A DNA stretch of 64,000 bases. It comes from Gracilariopsis chorda (lineage: Eukaryota > Rhodophyta > Florideophyceae > Gracilariales > Gracilariaceae). Below are positions 46,754 to 59,654 of the stretch, piece after piece (the first letter of the stretch is position 1; every line of letters starts with the position of its first letter). The translations under genes and the position numbers were made by a program. The DNA lies in contig NBIV01000002.1 of assembly GCA_003194525.1 (NCBI GenBank), forward strand, positions 744,001 through 808,000, written 5' to 3'. Under the pieces are notes generated by a model that ran no database searches, was not told the origin of the DNA, and saw nothing but the letters and a program-made list of their open reading frames with translations.

Positions 46754-47447
46754 TTTGGAGGTTGGAATTGAGAGAGGTAATGAGCACGGTGTTAGAAGTG
46801 ACTGATGCTATGTAATACAAGACCAGGAATTTGAATAAGAAGAATTCGTTTGTGTGACATGTGTCATATAGTGTTTCGTGTGTTTATAAAAGAGTTTCGC
46901 AACATGTTTTAATGATTGCAGAACCGTTTTTTATCCACGACAAAATTTGTCTACAGCTGTGTTCAATTAAATGGTCTACAACGTTCAATCACAGCATCAT
47001 ACCGAGATTGTATGCAGAACCACACAAGAAAAGGTTGTGGCTGGGTGTACTTAGAGCATCTCCAGCGCGCAGACCCATACCCCAAATGTTTTTGGTTTGG
47101 GGTAAGGACCGACGATTTTAAAAAAATAAACCGCACGGCACAGTCCCATACCACAAAACCCGGACCAAAGCTTACTACGAGGCCAATCTCAGACCATAAT
47201 TAGAGATTATGGGTCTGATTCCTAAATTATAGTCTCCGGACCATACTACTTGTACCCCATCTAATGCTCTCACACGCACGCATCCCTCCGCCACACCACG
47301 CACCCCTCCCTCACAATGGAAACTGTCCACGAAGAGTCTCGCTCTAGTGCCAAGAGTGGGCGGGGCTTGGGCTGGAGTAGTTTCGAGCTACTGACATGGG
47401 CTGAAGGTGCATAAATCGCAACGAGTAGCCCCATCAAAGGGTCTGGA

Positions 47448-48476
47448 ATGAAAACAGGAGAGCTTTCACGTTCTATTCGCGAAAGATTTCTCGAAGACCA
47501 TACGCATCTGACGGACGCCTGTATTGGAGATAGAAAGGGAGGTGTTTTGGACGAGCTTCGTTGGGATGGTAGAAGCGCTGAATCCTGTCTAAAGCAATGG
47601 AAAAGATGCGCAAGGAATGTTCGTCCTTCCACACTGCCATAAAGCGCGTCGAGGCCGTCGATCTTACTGGATCACCGAAATCTCAAGATCTTGAGCGTTG
47701 CGCTAGTGCCTTCTATAATCTGGGCAGTGGAGTTACTTTGCATCTTTACGACATTATTCGTAACCCGAAGTACGTAATTGGAAAGCCGTCCGCATATCTG
47801 GACGTCTATACATTCTTGTCGGAGAAAACAACAATTCTGGATAGTGCAGTCGGGCTGAGAATGCTCTGGATGACGGGCCTGATGTACACGAAGCCGGACA
47901 GTGCAGTCAGCTGAAAGGGAACAAGGCTACCAAGGACGAAACAGAGAAAGCAACCAAGAGGAAGAAAGCAGGCATGGATGATGGCATGGGTAAGAGCGCC
48001 GCTGATATGGAAGCATCCGTGTCAAAGTTTGAGCAAAAATTCAGCAACACCCAGTTGAAGAAGGCAAAGATAATGCAGAGGAACATAGACCTGGAAGAGT
48101 GAAAGCTAGACTGGAAGGTGACGAAGGAGATATTCGGACCGCACTCTACTGCTACAGATGAGGAGCGTGCTGAATTGGAGACAATTGTGCGACGAAAGCA
48201 CCTGAGAAAACTTCAGAGAGGGTTTGTAGACGCACAGAATGAACGCGAGGGCGACCAAGGGACCAAAGAATTTGTCGGGGAGCGTGCGGAAGGCACAACT
48301 GAGTTCTCGGATATAGCTCCTGTTAAGAAGAGCCACGCCTCCCCTACTTCACGGTCTTCGTCTTGCAACGTGGATCCGGAGATTCCACACCATACAAAGG
48401 GTTCAAAATCTATCTTTGACATGCGCACACAGCCGCCAAAGGGCTGTGAGGAGAATGCGTGTGAGGTGGTGTGATG
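47448..48476 (+). pseudogene. Harbinger ORF1 (Myb/SANT, NAM-associated type)
   Basis: N-terminal Myb/SANT-like helix (LSRSIRERFLEDHTHLTDAC, GRSAESCLKQWKR), continuing in the next frame as MRKECSSFHTAIKRVEAVDL, then LERCASAFYNLGSG...LYD and GKPSAYLDVYTFLSE, then in another frame a Lys/Glu-rich C-terminus (KGNKATKDETEKATKRKKAG, FSNTQLKKAKIMQRNIDLEE). This resembles the DNA-binding partner encoded by plant-type PIF elements. Two frame changes (near 47607 and 47900) and one in-frame TGA (near 48103) break it. Confidence 0.75.
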
Positions 48477-48858
48477 CGGGTTTTGGGCACGTTTGGAGTA
48501 ACGCTGAACAAAATGAAGGACTGAGAACCGCCGGAGCGTCAGCTTGCGCTGGTGACCGAGCAGCAAGGACAAAGTGCGCTCACTGCATCGCATGACAAGC
48601 CTGTATCGTGGAATTTGTCCTCGCTCCTCGGTCGCCCGCGCTTCGTGGGAGCGAGGGAGGAGCAAACCAGGTGTTGGTAGAACTTTTTTCTTGGGGTGAA
48701 TGATGCTCTTTCTCTTACCTTCATCCTTATTCCTCCTGCCCTGCAAGCTCCAATATATGTTTCAAAAGGCAATTCTGTAGTTGCATATGATCCTCGGGGT
48801 CCTCAATGCAGTCTATATGGTTTCGCCACACCTCTGCTTGTTCATACGTACAATCGTG
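48477..48858. other. Spacer between convergent Harbinger genes
   Basis: About 380 bases between the ORF1 stop and the transposase C-terminus. No gene recognised; 48696-48968 (plus) is an open frame opposite the transposase end and is treated as a shadow. Confidence 0.4.
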
Positions 48859-49739
48859 TCACTGCACGAAATTTACTTCGCACGGCAACGGATCCTCCAT
48901 TGCGATGCGTATGTTTGTCGTTCCTGTGTAGCTGTGTAGTCGCTCTTCGCACACCATATTTCGTATGATGGAACAGAACTTGACAACGGTGTTCATATCA
49001 GTCTTGTACCAGAGCCGTGATGGTTTACGAAGTATATGGAAACGGCTGGAGAGAACGCCGAATACCCTCTCCACTGCTTTACTGACATCTTCTTGGTGTG
49101 CTCCAAACAGCTTCTCCTTCTTTTTATGAGCATCCGCTATAGTCTGAACGAATTTCAAGAAACGAATATAAAACAGAACAAAGGAAATACATTAAATCAT
49201 GATGAAAATTTATGATACCCTCCATAATCGGTGTAGTGGGATCCTGAAAACCCAACTGCCAATTTTCAGGAGCATTGGTAAAAAAATGTACTAAACGAAA
49301 ATGTTAAAAATGGACAAAGAATTAATTTTAAATGATTCAGAGTATTACTTAATTGTTTCAAAAATTAAATGCATTTCTTCGAATGTATGATATGCCGGAG
49401 GGGATGTTACAACTCATTCTAAAGTAGTATTATCGTTAGTAATTGATTGCTCAAAATCTTTACGATATCTGGGATATACTCCGTCGGTTAGGTCGTAGTA
49501 CCAATCGATTTGCTTCCCCGAAATAGCTTTGCTCGGTTGCACCAGGGGCCATTTACCAACACGTATCTTATTGAACATAACGCTTTGATCTAGTATGTTC
49601 ATATCATTCATGGCACCATGCCTCCGAAACATGGCGTGCCAAATCCGGAGAAATTCATCACAGACAACTTTCATTCTGGAAATGGCCTTCTTTTCTTTCG
49701 CCTTGTACTGTCCTTGGTTCGCCATTGGGCAGTTCTTCC
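48859..49739 (-). pseudogene. Harbinger transposase, C-terminal half
   Basis: Matches the plant-transposon-protein type DDE domain: CPMANQGQYKAKEKKAISRM, IWHAMFRRHGAMNDMNILDQ (second Asp block), DGVYPRYRKDF, then after an AT-rich interruption (49160-49413) FGAHQEDVSKAVERVFGVLS (Glu block), RFHILRKPSRLW and CSIIRNMVCEERL. It ends at the left target duplication of Gypsy C; the reading resumes at 59655. Confidence 0.85.
49160..49413. other. AT-rich insertion in the transposase gene
   Basis: About 250 bases, far more AT-rich than its surroundings, that separate two conserved blocks of the Harbinger transposase and encode nothing recognisable. It could be an intron or a small insertion; I could not fix splice sites or a target duplication. 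Confidence 0.4.
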
Positions 49740-49744
49740 CCTCC

Positions 49745-50568
49745 TGTGGTGCAATGCCCCAAAGGGGAAAACACCGAAAGACGTTCGGGATCTTCCTCTC
49801 ACGAGGTGAACCCAGTTGGGTAGAGCCCTCCCAGAGGTGTCACGGCGAAGCCGGTTTGTAAGACCAGGGACACCTGTTGCGACTCGCGCAGGGAGGTGAA
49901 GGCGAAGAATCGGTATCCGCGTGAGCGGGGTGTGATCCTCACTAGAGGTATGTTTCCACGTAAGTGGGGGTGTGTGAGCGGATGCGCACACGAGGGCCGC
50001 GGATAGCGGGAGGTGCTACCCTAAAAAGGGGAAAAAGGAAGGGCGAAGAGGAGGAAGAGAGGATGATGTGAGTCGCGAGAGCGACGAACAGATACGGCGA
50101 TGCCGGTAACAATATCCCTATACAGGGCGAAACACCAATATGATTGGAACAATTGTACTCCCAAGGATGGGCTTCTTTAGATGTGCAAGGGGGTTAGATG
50201 TCCCGTGGTTTACGGCGTTTCCCTCCAAGGAGGAGTAGAGTACGCGCGCAAGCGGCAACAACTAGAGCCAATTCCCCAGGTTGGGGTCCCTTGTTGGGGA
50301 AGGTTTACTGGTGCGACGGCAGTGCGCCGTCGCACTAAGTACTAGCTTCCCAGAAATGGGTGTGAAAATAATAAATAATATTAACTAAAATACTCCACAT
50401 TTCGTGGCAACATCCACTACTGTGGCCAACCCCCAATTGACCCAAAACCGTGTCCCACGTGTCCATATCCACCATAATGGGGCGTAGTTCATATACACAC
50501 TACACAACCGATAATATCGGGAAAGCGTTCAAGTACCAAGAATCCCTCCCTGAGGGCGTTGCACTACA
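49745..50568 (-). repeat. Gypsy C 3' LTR
   Basis: 824 bp, TG...CA on the minus strand. Adjacent C-rich run on the plus strand (50571-50578) is the polypurine tract of the minus-strand element. Confidence 0.93.
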
Positions 50569-50823
50569 TATCCCCCCCTAAGACGGGAAAACGACCGCGG
50601 ACGCGCAGGGTTCCCAGACGAAAATGGGTGTTAAAAGCGCATACGCCGTCTCCGGTTCTTCTTTCCTGGCATAGCCGGCGATTGTAGTATAATGTTGTGG
50701 GGAGCTAGCTGCTCCCTTGAATAAAATTTCCCGTTTAGAACGGTGCTTCTCGGTTGAGTTCCCCGTCTTCGACGGACCTTGCCTTGTTATCCTTTCCTAT
50801 CGCTCTCCGCTCGTGCGGCAACG

Positions 50824-52254
50824 TTACCCAACTTGGGCATTAACCAGCGTGGCTGGGGCTGCAGTTCCCGTTTGACGGTGGTATCGCAGGACCTGTGACC
50901 GTGGGAGGTGTTCAATTGGCCCCCACGTATCCCCACTGGGGTCGTACCCGTACCAGCGGACGCGGTATTGTAGAATACCATCCTGGTCCCAAGTGTGTCC
51001 TACAAGTCGGTCTACTACGAACTCTCGTTCGTAGACCTGCCGGCCGTGCCGGGTGGTGGTTGTACTTCCTTGCCGGGGCTGCCCGCTGTGCTGTATAATG
51101 TCCCTTAGCAGGGTGTTCGGCGATAACTCTGGCGTTGCCGTTCGCTGTGATAGCGGCCGCTGGTCATGCGGGAAGATATCCCTCAAGAGGGTGTGTGGTG
51201 CCACGGTTTTCACCGGCAAGTCATTCCCCATTGGGGCAGGTTCATTTCCGCTTTCGCGGTATTGCGGGCGAACCGCCAGTCGGCGGGGGACTTGGGCTCC
51301 GCCTTCGCGGTTGAGCTCACGAGCCGCGAGTTTGCGGGAAGATGACCGCTCCTGCGGGGTCGGCATTTCCACAATCCCCTGGGGGGTCCCGTGCGACACG
51401 GTGATTGGGTGGTAAACCGCCTCCCTGCCAGGCGCACGAGCGCTCTGCACCATACGTTCCGGCGATGCCGTGGTGTCCCCGGCTACTGACGGGTTGCCTG
51501 GGGCTAACTCCGGTACACCGGTATTTTGGTCAAAATTCCCCTCTGGGGGGTGCCGGGCAGGTGCCGATGACACCCTTTTCAGTGGAATTGCCGCTAAGCG
51601 CGGTGCACCATCTCCATGAGGAGGAGCAGCGTCCGGTACGACCAGTTTCGAGCGTGCGATGGCGCGCGTTTTTCCCGAGTTCCTCGGTTCTTTGCCACAG
51701 CGTTGCGGGGGTTGGCGCAAATTACTCCCCGTAGCGGGGGCTTCGATTCCGTCAACGACGGGAGACGTTTCCGGTGCTTGCGAGCCAGGGCTTAAAGCTT
51801 CGACTGCGGCTTGCCTGCCTTTTTCCCCAAGAGGGGTGTGGTTATTTCCCTGTGAGGCCGGCGTATCTGGGCGCCCCTTCTCCGCAAGGCGCGGGTCTGA
51901 TCGACCTGATTGAACCGCTTCCACGGGGACTTCCGCCAACGGCGGCTTTGAGGCATCGCCCTGCTCAGGGGATTGGGGGCAATCGTCACCATACTCCCTT
52001 ATCGGGGATCCTTCCCTGACAGGGGTGTGCGGTACTTGCGCTTCAACTTCCCGTGTAGCACGGTATATTTTCCGCGTTTGTGGCGATGCCTCCGGGGATG
52101 CATCGGGCGATTGCTTTTCCGCTGCTGCGGTATTGGGGTGAGGCTTCTCGTTTTCCCATGACAAACGGTGTATTTGCCGCTTTTGCGGGGCCTGCGCGTC
52201 TGGTTCCTGTTGCACAGCACTGCCCGGGAACGGGGGATTAGTGTCGCGTGACAT
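50824..52254 (-). other. Gypsy C Pro-rich region with C-terminal chromodomain
   Basis: A 476-residue open frame downstream of integrase. About 380 residues are Pro/Arg/Glu-rich with no recognised fold. The end holds a chromodomain (YEREFVVDRLVGHTWDQDG, then YRVRWYGYDPSGDTW with the aromatic cage pattern, then IEHLPRSQVLRYH). Chromodomains of chromoviruses bind methylated histone H3 and steer integration to heterochromatin. Here the domain is separated from integrase by a long low-complexity stretch, unlike the usual short linker. Confidence 0.8.
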
Positions 52255-52547
52255 ACTCCGTGCTCCACGGTCAGTGTTCCGTATGTTACGGTGTGTTTCC
52301 CGTTGCGACGGCGATATCGTTCCTCGAAAACGAGTGTTCTCCTCCCCCTCCTTAGACGAAGCGGCGGGATAAGGGATAACATTCCCCGCCTGGCGGGTAC
52401 AGATGCGCGCCAGTTGGGTGGGTGTGGTATGGGCGGGCGCTGAGAGGCCCGAATTCCCGGCTGAGCCGGTGAGTCCGAGAGAGTCGGTAGGTCTGATAGT
52501 CCCCGGCTGGGGTGTGGTAGTACCGTAGGCCTAGTACTCCCGGATGA

Positions 52548-55500
52548 TTACGGTGTTGCAGAGTCCGTAGAAACGGGGTTGCCTGGATCCAGGACTACCT
52601 CTGACGAGGGAGGAGGGGCAAGGACAACACGATCACGGGAAATCCGTTCGTGCGTGTCGCCCATCTCTACCACGACAGTGTCGGTGTTAACAGAGATGAC
52701 CTTGAAGGGTCCATCGGCCACAGGCGAGAGTTTGTGACGCTTCTCCCGTTCCGGGTTGTAGTACTCCTTCCTGATGAAGACGTAGATATTTGCCCGAATC
52801 GGGGGGGTCTTTCCTCGCAAGCGAGCGTCAAAATTCCGCTTGTAAGCGGCTTGGGCCCGTGCCATAGACTTCCGCGCAGCGGGGACCAGCTTGGAAAGCC
52901 ATTGCTTCCATTGCTGCCGGTAGATACCCACAGATGGGAAATTGTCCAAGGTAGCTTGGGGTTCCAGCGCCACAGGCGGGGGTGTTCTAGATAGAACCAA
53001 CTCGAATGGCGAAACTCCGGTAGTCCGGTGTACCTGCGTATAGTACGCGTAGGTTACCGCATCAGCGTAGAAATCCCAATTCGTTGGGTGGTCAGCGACG
53101 TAGGAACGTAACGCCGCGAGTAACGTCCGGTTAAACCGTTCAACTTGCCCATTACACTGGGGGTGGTAGGTAGTCGTGAACAAGTTCTTGACATCCAGGA
53201 TGCGACAAACATCCTGGAAGAACTTGCACACGAACTGCTTCCCGTTGTCAGAGAGCACCTCCACAGGGGGACCGTAGACAAAAATCCAGTGCGTCACCAG
53301 AGCCTGGGCCACCGTGAGAGCGGTTATCCTCCGAAGAGGGACAGTCCGTACCAGCTTAGAAAAGCGGTCGGTGATGACAAGTAGAAACTTGTTTCCACGT
53401 TTTGTGGTGAGTAGTGGTCCGAGAAGATCAATTGCGATAAACTCGAGTGGCGCCCTTGCGGGGAATAGTTTTATCTTCTTCGCATTTTTGCGGAGCTTGA
53501 CGCGATTCTTCGCGCATTCGCTACAGAACCGCACAGTTGCGTAGCAATCCACCGCCATGGTGGGCCAATAGAAATCCCTTCGCAGGGTTAGGTAGAGTTT
53601 CCTCCCACCTGGGTGACCTCCAATGGGGGCGTAGTGTGATAGATGTAACACCCGCGACTTCAGGGAATGAGGTACCACGATCTGTGGGCGGGCTTCGACC
53701 TTCCTTACGAGGTAGCCTTTGTCGTTTACCCCGAAAGGGAGATCTTCACCACCATTGATACGGGCACGAATTCTCGTACAGAATGGGTCGCCGAATTGTT
53801 CTCGGATAATTTCTTCCGGTGATACTGGTACAAAGTTTCCCGGTAACGGGTTCTCAGATTTATCTCGCGATGCGAGTAGTTCGTCAAAGTCAGCATCCTC
53901 GTCCCAGTTTTCCGGCCTAGCCTCGACGGCATATTCCGGATCATCCGGCTCTATAGCCATGAAACATGGGACTTCATCATCCTCCTTTGGGAGTGCTTCC
54001 CCACTTGTGGGTAACCGCGACAAAGCGTCGGCCTGGGTGTTCTGCGCACCCTTTTTTATAAATGACTTGAAAGTCATATTCCGCGAGGCGGAGTCTCCAG
54101 CGCATGAGGCGTCCCGACGGGTCGGAGATATTCATCAACCACCTCAATGAGGAATGATCCGTGTACACGGTGAAGTGAATTCCCATAAGGTAGGGGCGCA
54201 GAGTGGTCATCGCCCATACGACGGCGAGGCACTCTTTCTCCGATACGGAGTAGTTCCGCTCATGCACATTGAGCGAGCGCGACCAATAACCAATTGGATG
54301 TCGTTCCCCCTCGAGGGTGGTTTGAAAAAGAGCACACCCGACTTGGTAGTCGCTCGAATCCGTATCTACGGAGTATGGCAACCCAAGTTTTGGGAGATGT
54401 AGGATTGGTGCTGATGTGACAGCCTCCTTCAAGGAGTTAAAAGCTTCCGATTGCTCGGGCGTAAATGTTCCCAATTTTGGGGGGTTCCCCTTTCGCAACA
54501 ACGCGTTTAGGGGCGCCACAGTATCCGAAAAGTTTGGGATAAACCGTCGATAGACGTTGACCAGCCCCAAAAAAAAGCGCAGTTCCGTTTGAGTACGGGG
54601 TTCTTTCGCCTCAACGAGGGATTTGACTCGAGCTTTCTCGATCGCTAACCGTCCAGGACGGATAATGTGACCCAGATACTTCACAGTATCTGTGAAAAAC
54701 TCGCATTTCCTCAACTTGAGCGTAATTCCCGCATCGCGGAGTACGGTCAGCACGTCTCGGACGTGAGTGAGATGGTCGTCCAACGAGTTGGAGAAGATGA
54801 TAATATCATCAAGGTAGACCAGGCAACTCCGCCACTTAAAGCGGTTGAGTAGAATATCTACTGCACGCTGAAAGGTGGCGGGGGCGTTGGTTAACCCGAA
54901 TGGCATCCGCTTGAAGCGGTATGCTCCTGCGTGGCAGGTGAATGCGCTTTTGTCGCGATCCTCCTGTCTGACAGGTACTTGCCAATATCCCCAATTGGCA
55001 TCAAGGGCCGTGAACACGGTGGCGTCTCCAAGGGAGTCAATGCACTCGTCCATACGAGGGATAGGGTACGTGTCCCTAACGGTCACGGCATTGAGCGGGC
55101 GGTAGTCGACACAGAACCTCCAGGTTCCGTCGGCCTTTAAAGCCAGTACAACTGGGAATGCCCAGGGTGATTGAGCGGGCTCAATCACACCTGCGCGGAG
55201 CATCTTGTCCACTTGGGACTGCTCCTCTTCCCGAGCTTTTGGACCTGCCCTGTAAGGGGGTTGTGCAACCGGTCGCGCACCGGCGATTAAATCGATCCGG
55301 TGTTTCGTTGCATTAATCTCGCCAAGCGAGCCATCCCACATTGTGGTGAATTCCCGTAACATGGTACGGAGTTTGTCGCGGTGCGACTCTGGCACATGGC
55401 TGAAGTCCAGCGCTTCAAGTGCTTTTTCCGGATCAATCCGGTCGTTGCTCGATGGAGCATTGTCCTGTGGAACAGGTGTGGTTCGCAATTCCGAGTTACT

Positions 55501-56532
55501 CGGTATGTTAGACGCTGAAGTAGCGGTTTCCTCCCCCTCCTTAGACTTGACGTCTTCGGACGGCGGGGCGAACTCCTCAGAAGAGGTGGTAACTCCGAGT
55601 ACATCGGCGGCTGTCATCATCGTTGGCAGCATTTCCATAGGATGGGGGGTTACACTCCCAATTACTTGGTGTTTTACCAGATACTGGGGGTTTTTGCCAA
55701 GGTTGGCAACCAATATCCGGAAAGGAACATCCGGGGAAATGGAGACAATTCCATTAGCAAGCGCCAGCTGGGATTTCTCGTACAACGAGGCGAGGGGTTG
55801 TATAACCCGAAGACCGTGTTGACGGGAATTTACCTGCACCCAGACTTGGGACTCAGGCGGTATAGAAACCGAGGCAGCGACGCGGAGCTTGGTGGACTCG
55901 CGGGACGCGGGCGGTGGTTCCTGCGCAGCAGGGAGCGGAACTTGTTTCCGAGAGGACCGATTTAGCGGGCGGCGAAAAATCGGAACCGACGATCCGTCGT
56001 CAAGTTCTACACGCCTGAGGCGGGGCCTGATTGCGTCGACAAATCTGTCGCAGTAATCACATCCCAGTATCACTGGTGCTGCCAATGAACGGCAAACGAT
56101 GAAGTCCAACTTCACCACGGAGGTACCAAGTCTCACGACGAGGTCCACTGTGCCCACCGTTTGTAACGGATTGTTGTTCGCATCCGAAATGTCGGGGACC
56201 GCGTCAGAGTGGATACGAGACCGCACAAGCGGGGGTAACAATGATTCCACAACAACGTTGGGGCCTGCACCTGTATCCAGGACGGTGAGTAACCTCACCA
56301 TAAACTGGGGATCAAGGCCAAGGTCGGCATAGACCTTATAATTGCGCTTGGCCGAGACCAAGACTCTACCGGGAATCCGGGGATTTTTACTCCGTATCCA
56401 CGGGCGACGCAACACACCGAGGTGCGCAGAGTCCGCGTCAGCGGTGTCTTTCCTCGAGAGGACTTTCACCGAGGAGCGAGGCGAGGACGCCTCGGGCGCC
56501 AACAGCCTCGTTCTTGAGGACGCCTCTCCCAA
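52548..56532 (-). other. Gypsy C pol region
   Basis: In order: aspartic protease (VLDTGAGPNVV), reverse transcriptase (FCVDYRPLNAVT, FGLTNAPATFQ, VYLDDIIIFSNS), RNase H (YSVDTDSSDYQVG, TVYTDHSSLRWL), then integrase with the HHCC zinc site (HYAPIGGHPGG...CSECAKNR) and the catalytic residues in AIDLLGP, VLSDNGKQF and QVERFNRTL. RT before integrase marks Ty3/Gypsy. All expected catalytic residues are visible. Confidence 0.9.
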
Positions 56533-56822
56533 AGGGGAGATTCCCTCAGTTAGTTTTCCGCCTTCGGCGGTGGGTTCCTTTCCTCGACAACGAGTGCTTC
56601 ATCCCGTTGACGGGGGTTTCTATCCGCATAAGCGGGGGTTGCAACGGATGGTTGCGTGATCTCCCGAATCGGGGTGTATGAAGCTTGCCGCGCACGCGGG
56701 GTCTGTGGTAGGGCATGGGCAAAGTCCATTTTAGCACGGATGTAGGAAGCCGTCGGGACGGAACGTTTCTCCTCTGGAGTGAGGGCCTCATAATGTGCCA
56801 CCACCTTGGCCATATCCTTCAG

Positions 56823-58724
56823 TCAACAAATACACTGAGGGGAGGTATGGCCATGGGCATAGCACAGGTGGCAAATGAGAGCCAATACCGCGACACGCGG
56901 ATTATTATTCCGAGTATCGGAGAAGCGAACCGCAGGGCGGGTGTCAGTCCATCGAGGGCGTTGATAACGGGATTGACCGTTTGAAAACGGGAGTCGTTGG
57001 GGTTGAACCTGACTGTTACCACCGTACAAAACGGGGTCTTCCGTTCCCGTATCACGGGTCATCTCCGTCGTTGACGGTAAATCACTGGTGGGTATCGACA
57101 CACCATCCTCCTGCACCAAATGCACGGTATCAAATCCCTGTCCAGGGTTCCCATCCGCAGTGAGCGGGAGTGAGGAAGCTTCGCTTTCTAGCAACAACGC
57201 CTTGGCAGATTTAGACCGATTGTTCGGAGTTCTTGCACGAAGTGCATCCCCTTCCACTCGGGCGTGTTGGACCAGCTCGAGATAGGTGATCCTCCGCTTG
57301 TCCTCCCGATAACGGGTAGCTAAACTCCGGATTGCCGGGTCAATACCATCAATGAACATGGTACTGCGCTCCCCAGCGGGGTATACGTTACCACATCTGT
57401 GGAAAGCCTTGTTAAGGCGCACCGAGTAATCGGTCTCGGTCTCTCCAGCGCGCTGGCGTGTATCTCGCAAAGCGAGGATAGCCTGCTGAATAGCGGTGTT
57501 AGTGGCGTAGGAGCGCAGTATATACTGCACAGCCTCCGGCCAGCAAGTAACTCCTCCCTCGGAGGCGCGAGAAGATCCTCTGACAGAGGTGTATTGGTCC
57601 TCCGCCACTCCCCGTAAGAAATACGGTAAAGCCAAATAGGCTTGTCCCTCATTCATACCGAGGATATCGGCCTCCGCTACAAAGCGGGATAGGAAATCCA
57701 GTACTAGGACTGGGTCCTCTCCAGTAAAATACTGGTTGCGGAGCGAGAGCTGCATTCGCTTAATGCATTCTCGCACCTTTCCCGTACCACGGGGCGTACG
57801 TCCAAGTGACGAGTCTTCGAGCCGGTAGTAGCGGTATGATAAAAGCTTCCGATAATCCGGGTTTGTCGGTTTCAATTCCTGAAGACCGGGGTGTCTTCTC
57901 CCCTTCTGGCGGGTTCGCACCACACCTTCGGTGGCCGATGACCGCTTCGAGCGGGAGGAGTAGCCTCGCTTCTCGTCCTCCGAGTCAGAGTCCGAGGAGC
58001 TCGAGCTAACCGAATGGTTTCGGGATGAGTCCGACGATGTCGAAGAATCGGAGTCCGAATATTTTCGGTGGTGTTTCCGTCGATGACGGCGTTTCTTCTT
58101 CCCAGCAAGCTGGTCGTTGTGCGATGCCTCGTTTACCGGATCATCTGGGGATGGTTTGTCCATGAGGACGAACTGCTCCAGCGTCTCCAGGCGGGCACCA
58201 ATCCGATCAAATCGGGCTTCAACTCCTTCGATGAAGGTGGCGGGTTGTCCCCAACTCTCCAACACGGAGTTGACGTCAGACCGTAAAATACGGAGTTCCT
58301 CGGCGACCTCCTTTACGGGGGTTGCCGAGACCACCTCTTGGAGGGATTTTAGTTCCCCTACAAGGGTGTCATGGGCGGTCCACAGAGCGCGGACCTGGGA
58401 TTCCAGGGAAGTCCCCTGGGGGTTGTTATCGCCCGTTCCACGGGGGCTTGAAGCGGCGACAGCGGGAGCAGGCCGGGGTGCCTGGGGCACTGCGGCAACA
58501 GCCGGAGTCGATGCTGCATTCCCCTGCAGGGGTGATAACGAGGGCAAAAGGAGGTTCCGGGGTTCCCGGTCGGGGGTATCATTCCGCGATGAAGCGGCGC
58601 CAGCACGGCTGGAACTTGTCCGTATAGCGATACGGGGTACGAACCGAACTTCGGAAGTGTCCGCGTTGTCGCGGGAGCGACTACGCGTAACCACCGGCTC
58701 CGCATCGGAGGGATTTCTCGACAT
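56823..58724 (-). other. Gypsy C gag
   Basis: A 633-residue open frame with a low-complexity N-terminus, a coiled-coil-like region, a Ser/Asp tract (about residues 225-255), a retrotransposon gag core (LVLDFLSRFVAEADIL, DTRQRAGETETDYSVRLNKA) and a CCHC zinc knuckle at the C-terminus (CHLCYAHGHTSPQC). Copy A has the same length. Confidence 0.88.
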
Positions 58725-58829
58725 GAGAAAATACCGTTACGACGGGAAACGATCACGGAACTTCCGGTAAATAAAAACAAACCTCGTATGAGGGAAAACA
58801 AAAACCGATTCTAGGTCGGGAGACCACTT

Positions 58830-59654
58830 TGTGGTGCAATGCCCCAAAGGTAAAAAACACCGAAAGACGTTCGGGATCTTCCTCTCACGAGGTGAACCCA
58901 GTTGGGTAGAGCCCTCCCAGAGGTGTCACGGCGAAGCCGGTTTGTAAGACCAGGGACACCTGTTGCGACTCGTGCAGGGAGGTGAAGGCGAAGAATCGGT
59001 ATCCGCGTGAGCGGGGTGTGATCCTCAGTAGAGGTATGTTTCCACGTAAGTGGGGGTGTGTGAGCGGATGCGCACACGAGGGCCGCGGATAGCGGGAGGT
59101 GCTACCCTATAAAGGGGAAAAAGGAAGGGCGAAGAGGAGGAAGAGAGGACGATGTGATTCGCGAGAGCGACGAACAGATACGGCGATGCCGGTAACAATA
59201 TCCCTATACAGGGCGAAACACCAATATGATTGGAACAATTGTACTCCCAAGGATGGGCTTCTTTAGATGTGCAAGGGGGTTAGATGTACCGTGGTTTACG
59301 GCGTTTCCCTCCAAGGAGAAGTAGAGTACGCGCGCAAGCGGCAACAACTAGAGCCAATTTCCCAGGTTGGGGTCCCTTGTTGGGGAAGGTTTAGTGGTGC
59401 GACGGCAGTGCGCCGTCGCACTAAGTACTAGCTTCCCAGAAATGGGTGTGAAAATAATAAATAATATTAACTAAAATACTCCACATTTCGTGGCAATATC
59501 CACTACTGTGGCCAACCGCCAATTGACCCAAAACCGTGTACCACGTGTCCATATCCACCATAGTGGGGCGTAGTTCATATACACACTACACAACCGATAA
59601 TATCGGGAAAGCGTTCAAGTACCAAGAATCCCTCCCTGAGGGCGTTGCACTACA
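58830..59654 (-). repeat. Gypsy C 5' LTR
   Basis: 825 bp, TG...CA on the minus strand, about 2% different from the 3' LTR. The primer-binding site (TGGTCTC on the minus strand) begins just to its left, as in copy A. Confidence 0.93.

Larger units (their letters stand above)
49745..59654 (-). mobile_element. Gypsy chromovirus, copy C
   Basis: A 9.9 kb minus-strand copy of the same family as copy A, with LTRs at 49745-50568 (3') and 58830-59654 (5') and target duplication CCTCC (49740-49744 and 59655-59659). The LTRs differ by roughly 2% by eye, so it is younger than copy A. The reading frames for gag, protease-RT-RNase H, integrase and the chromodomain region are all long, and the element looks whole or nearly so. 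It lies inside the Harbinger transposase gene. Confidence 0.95.
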
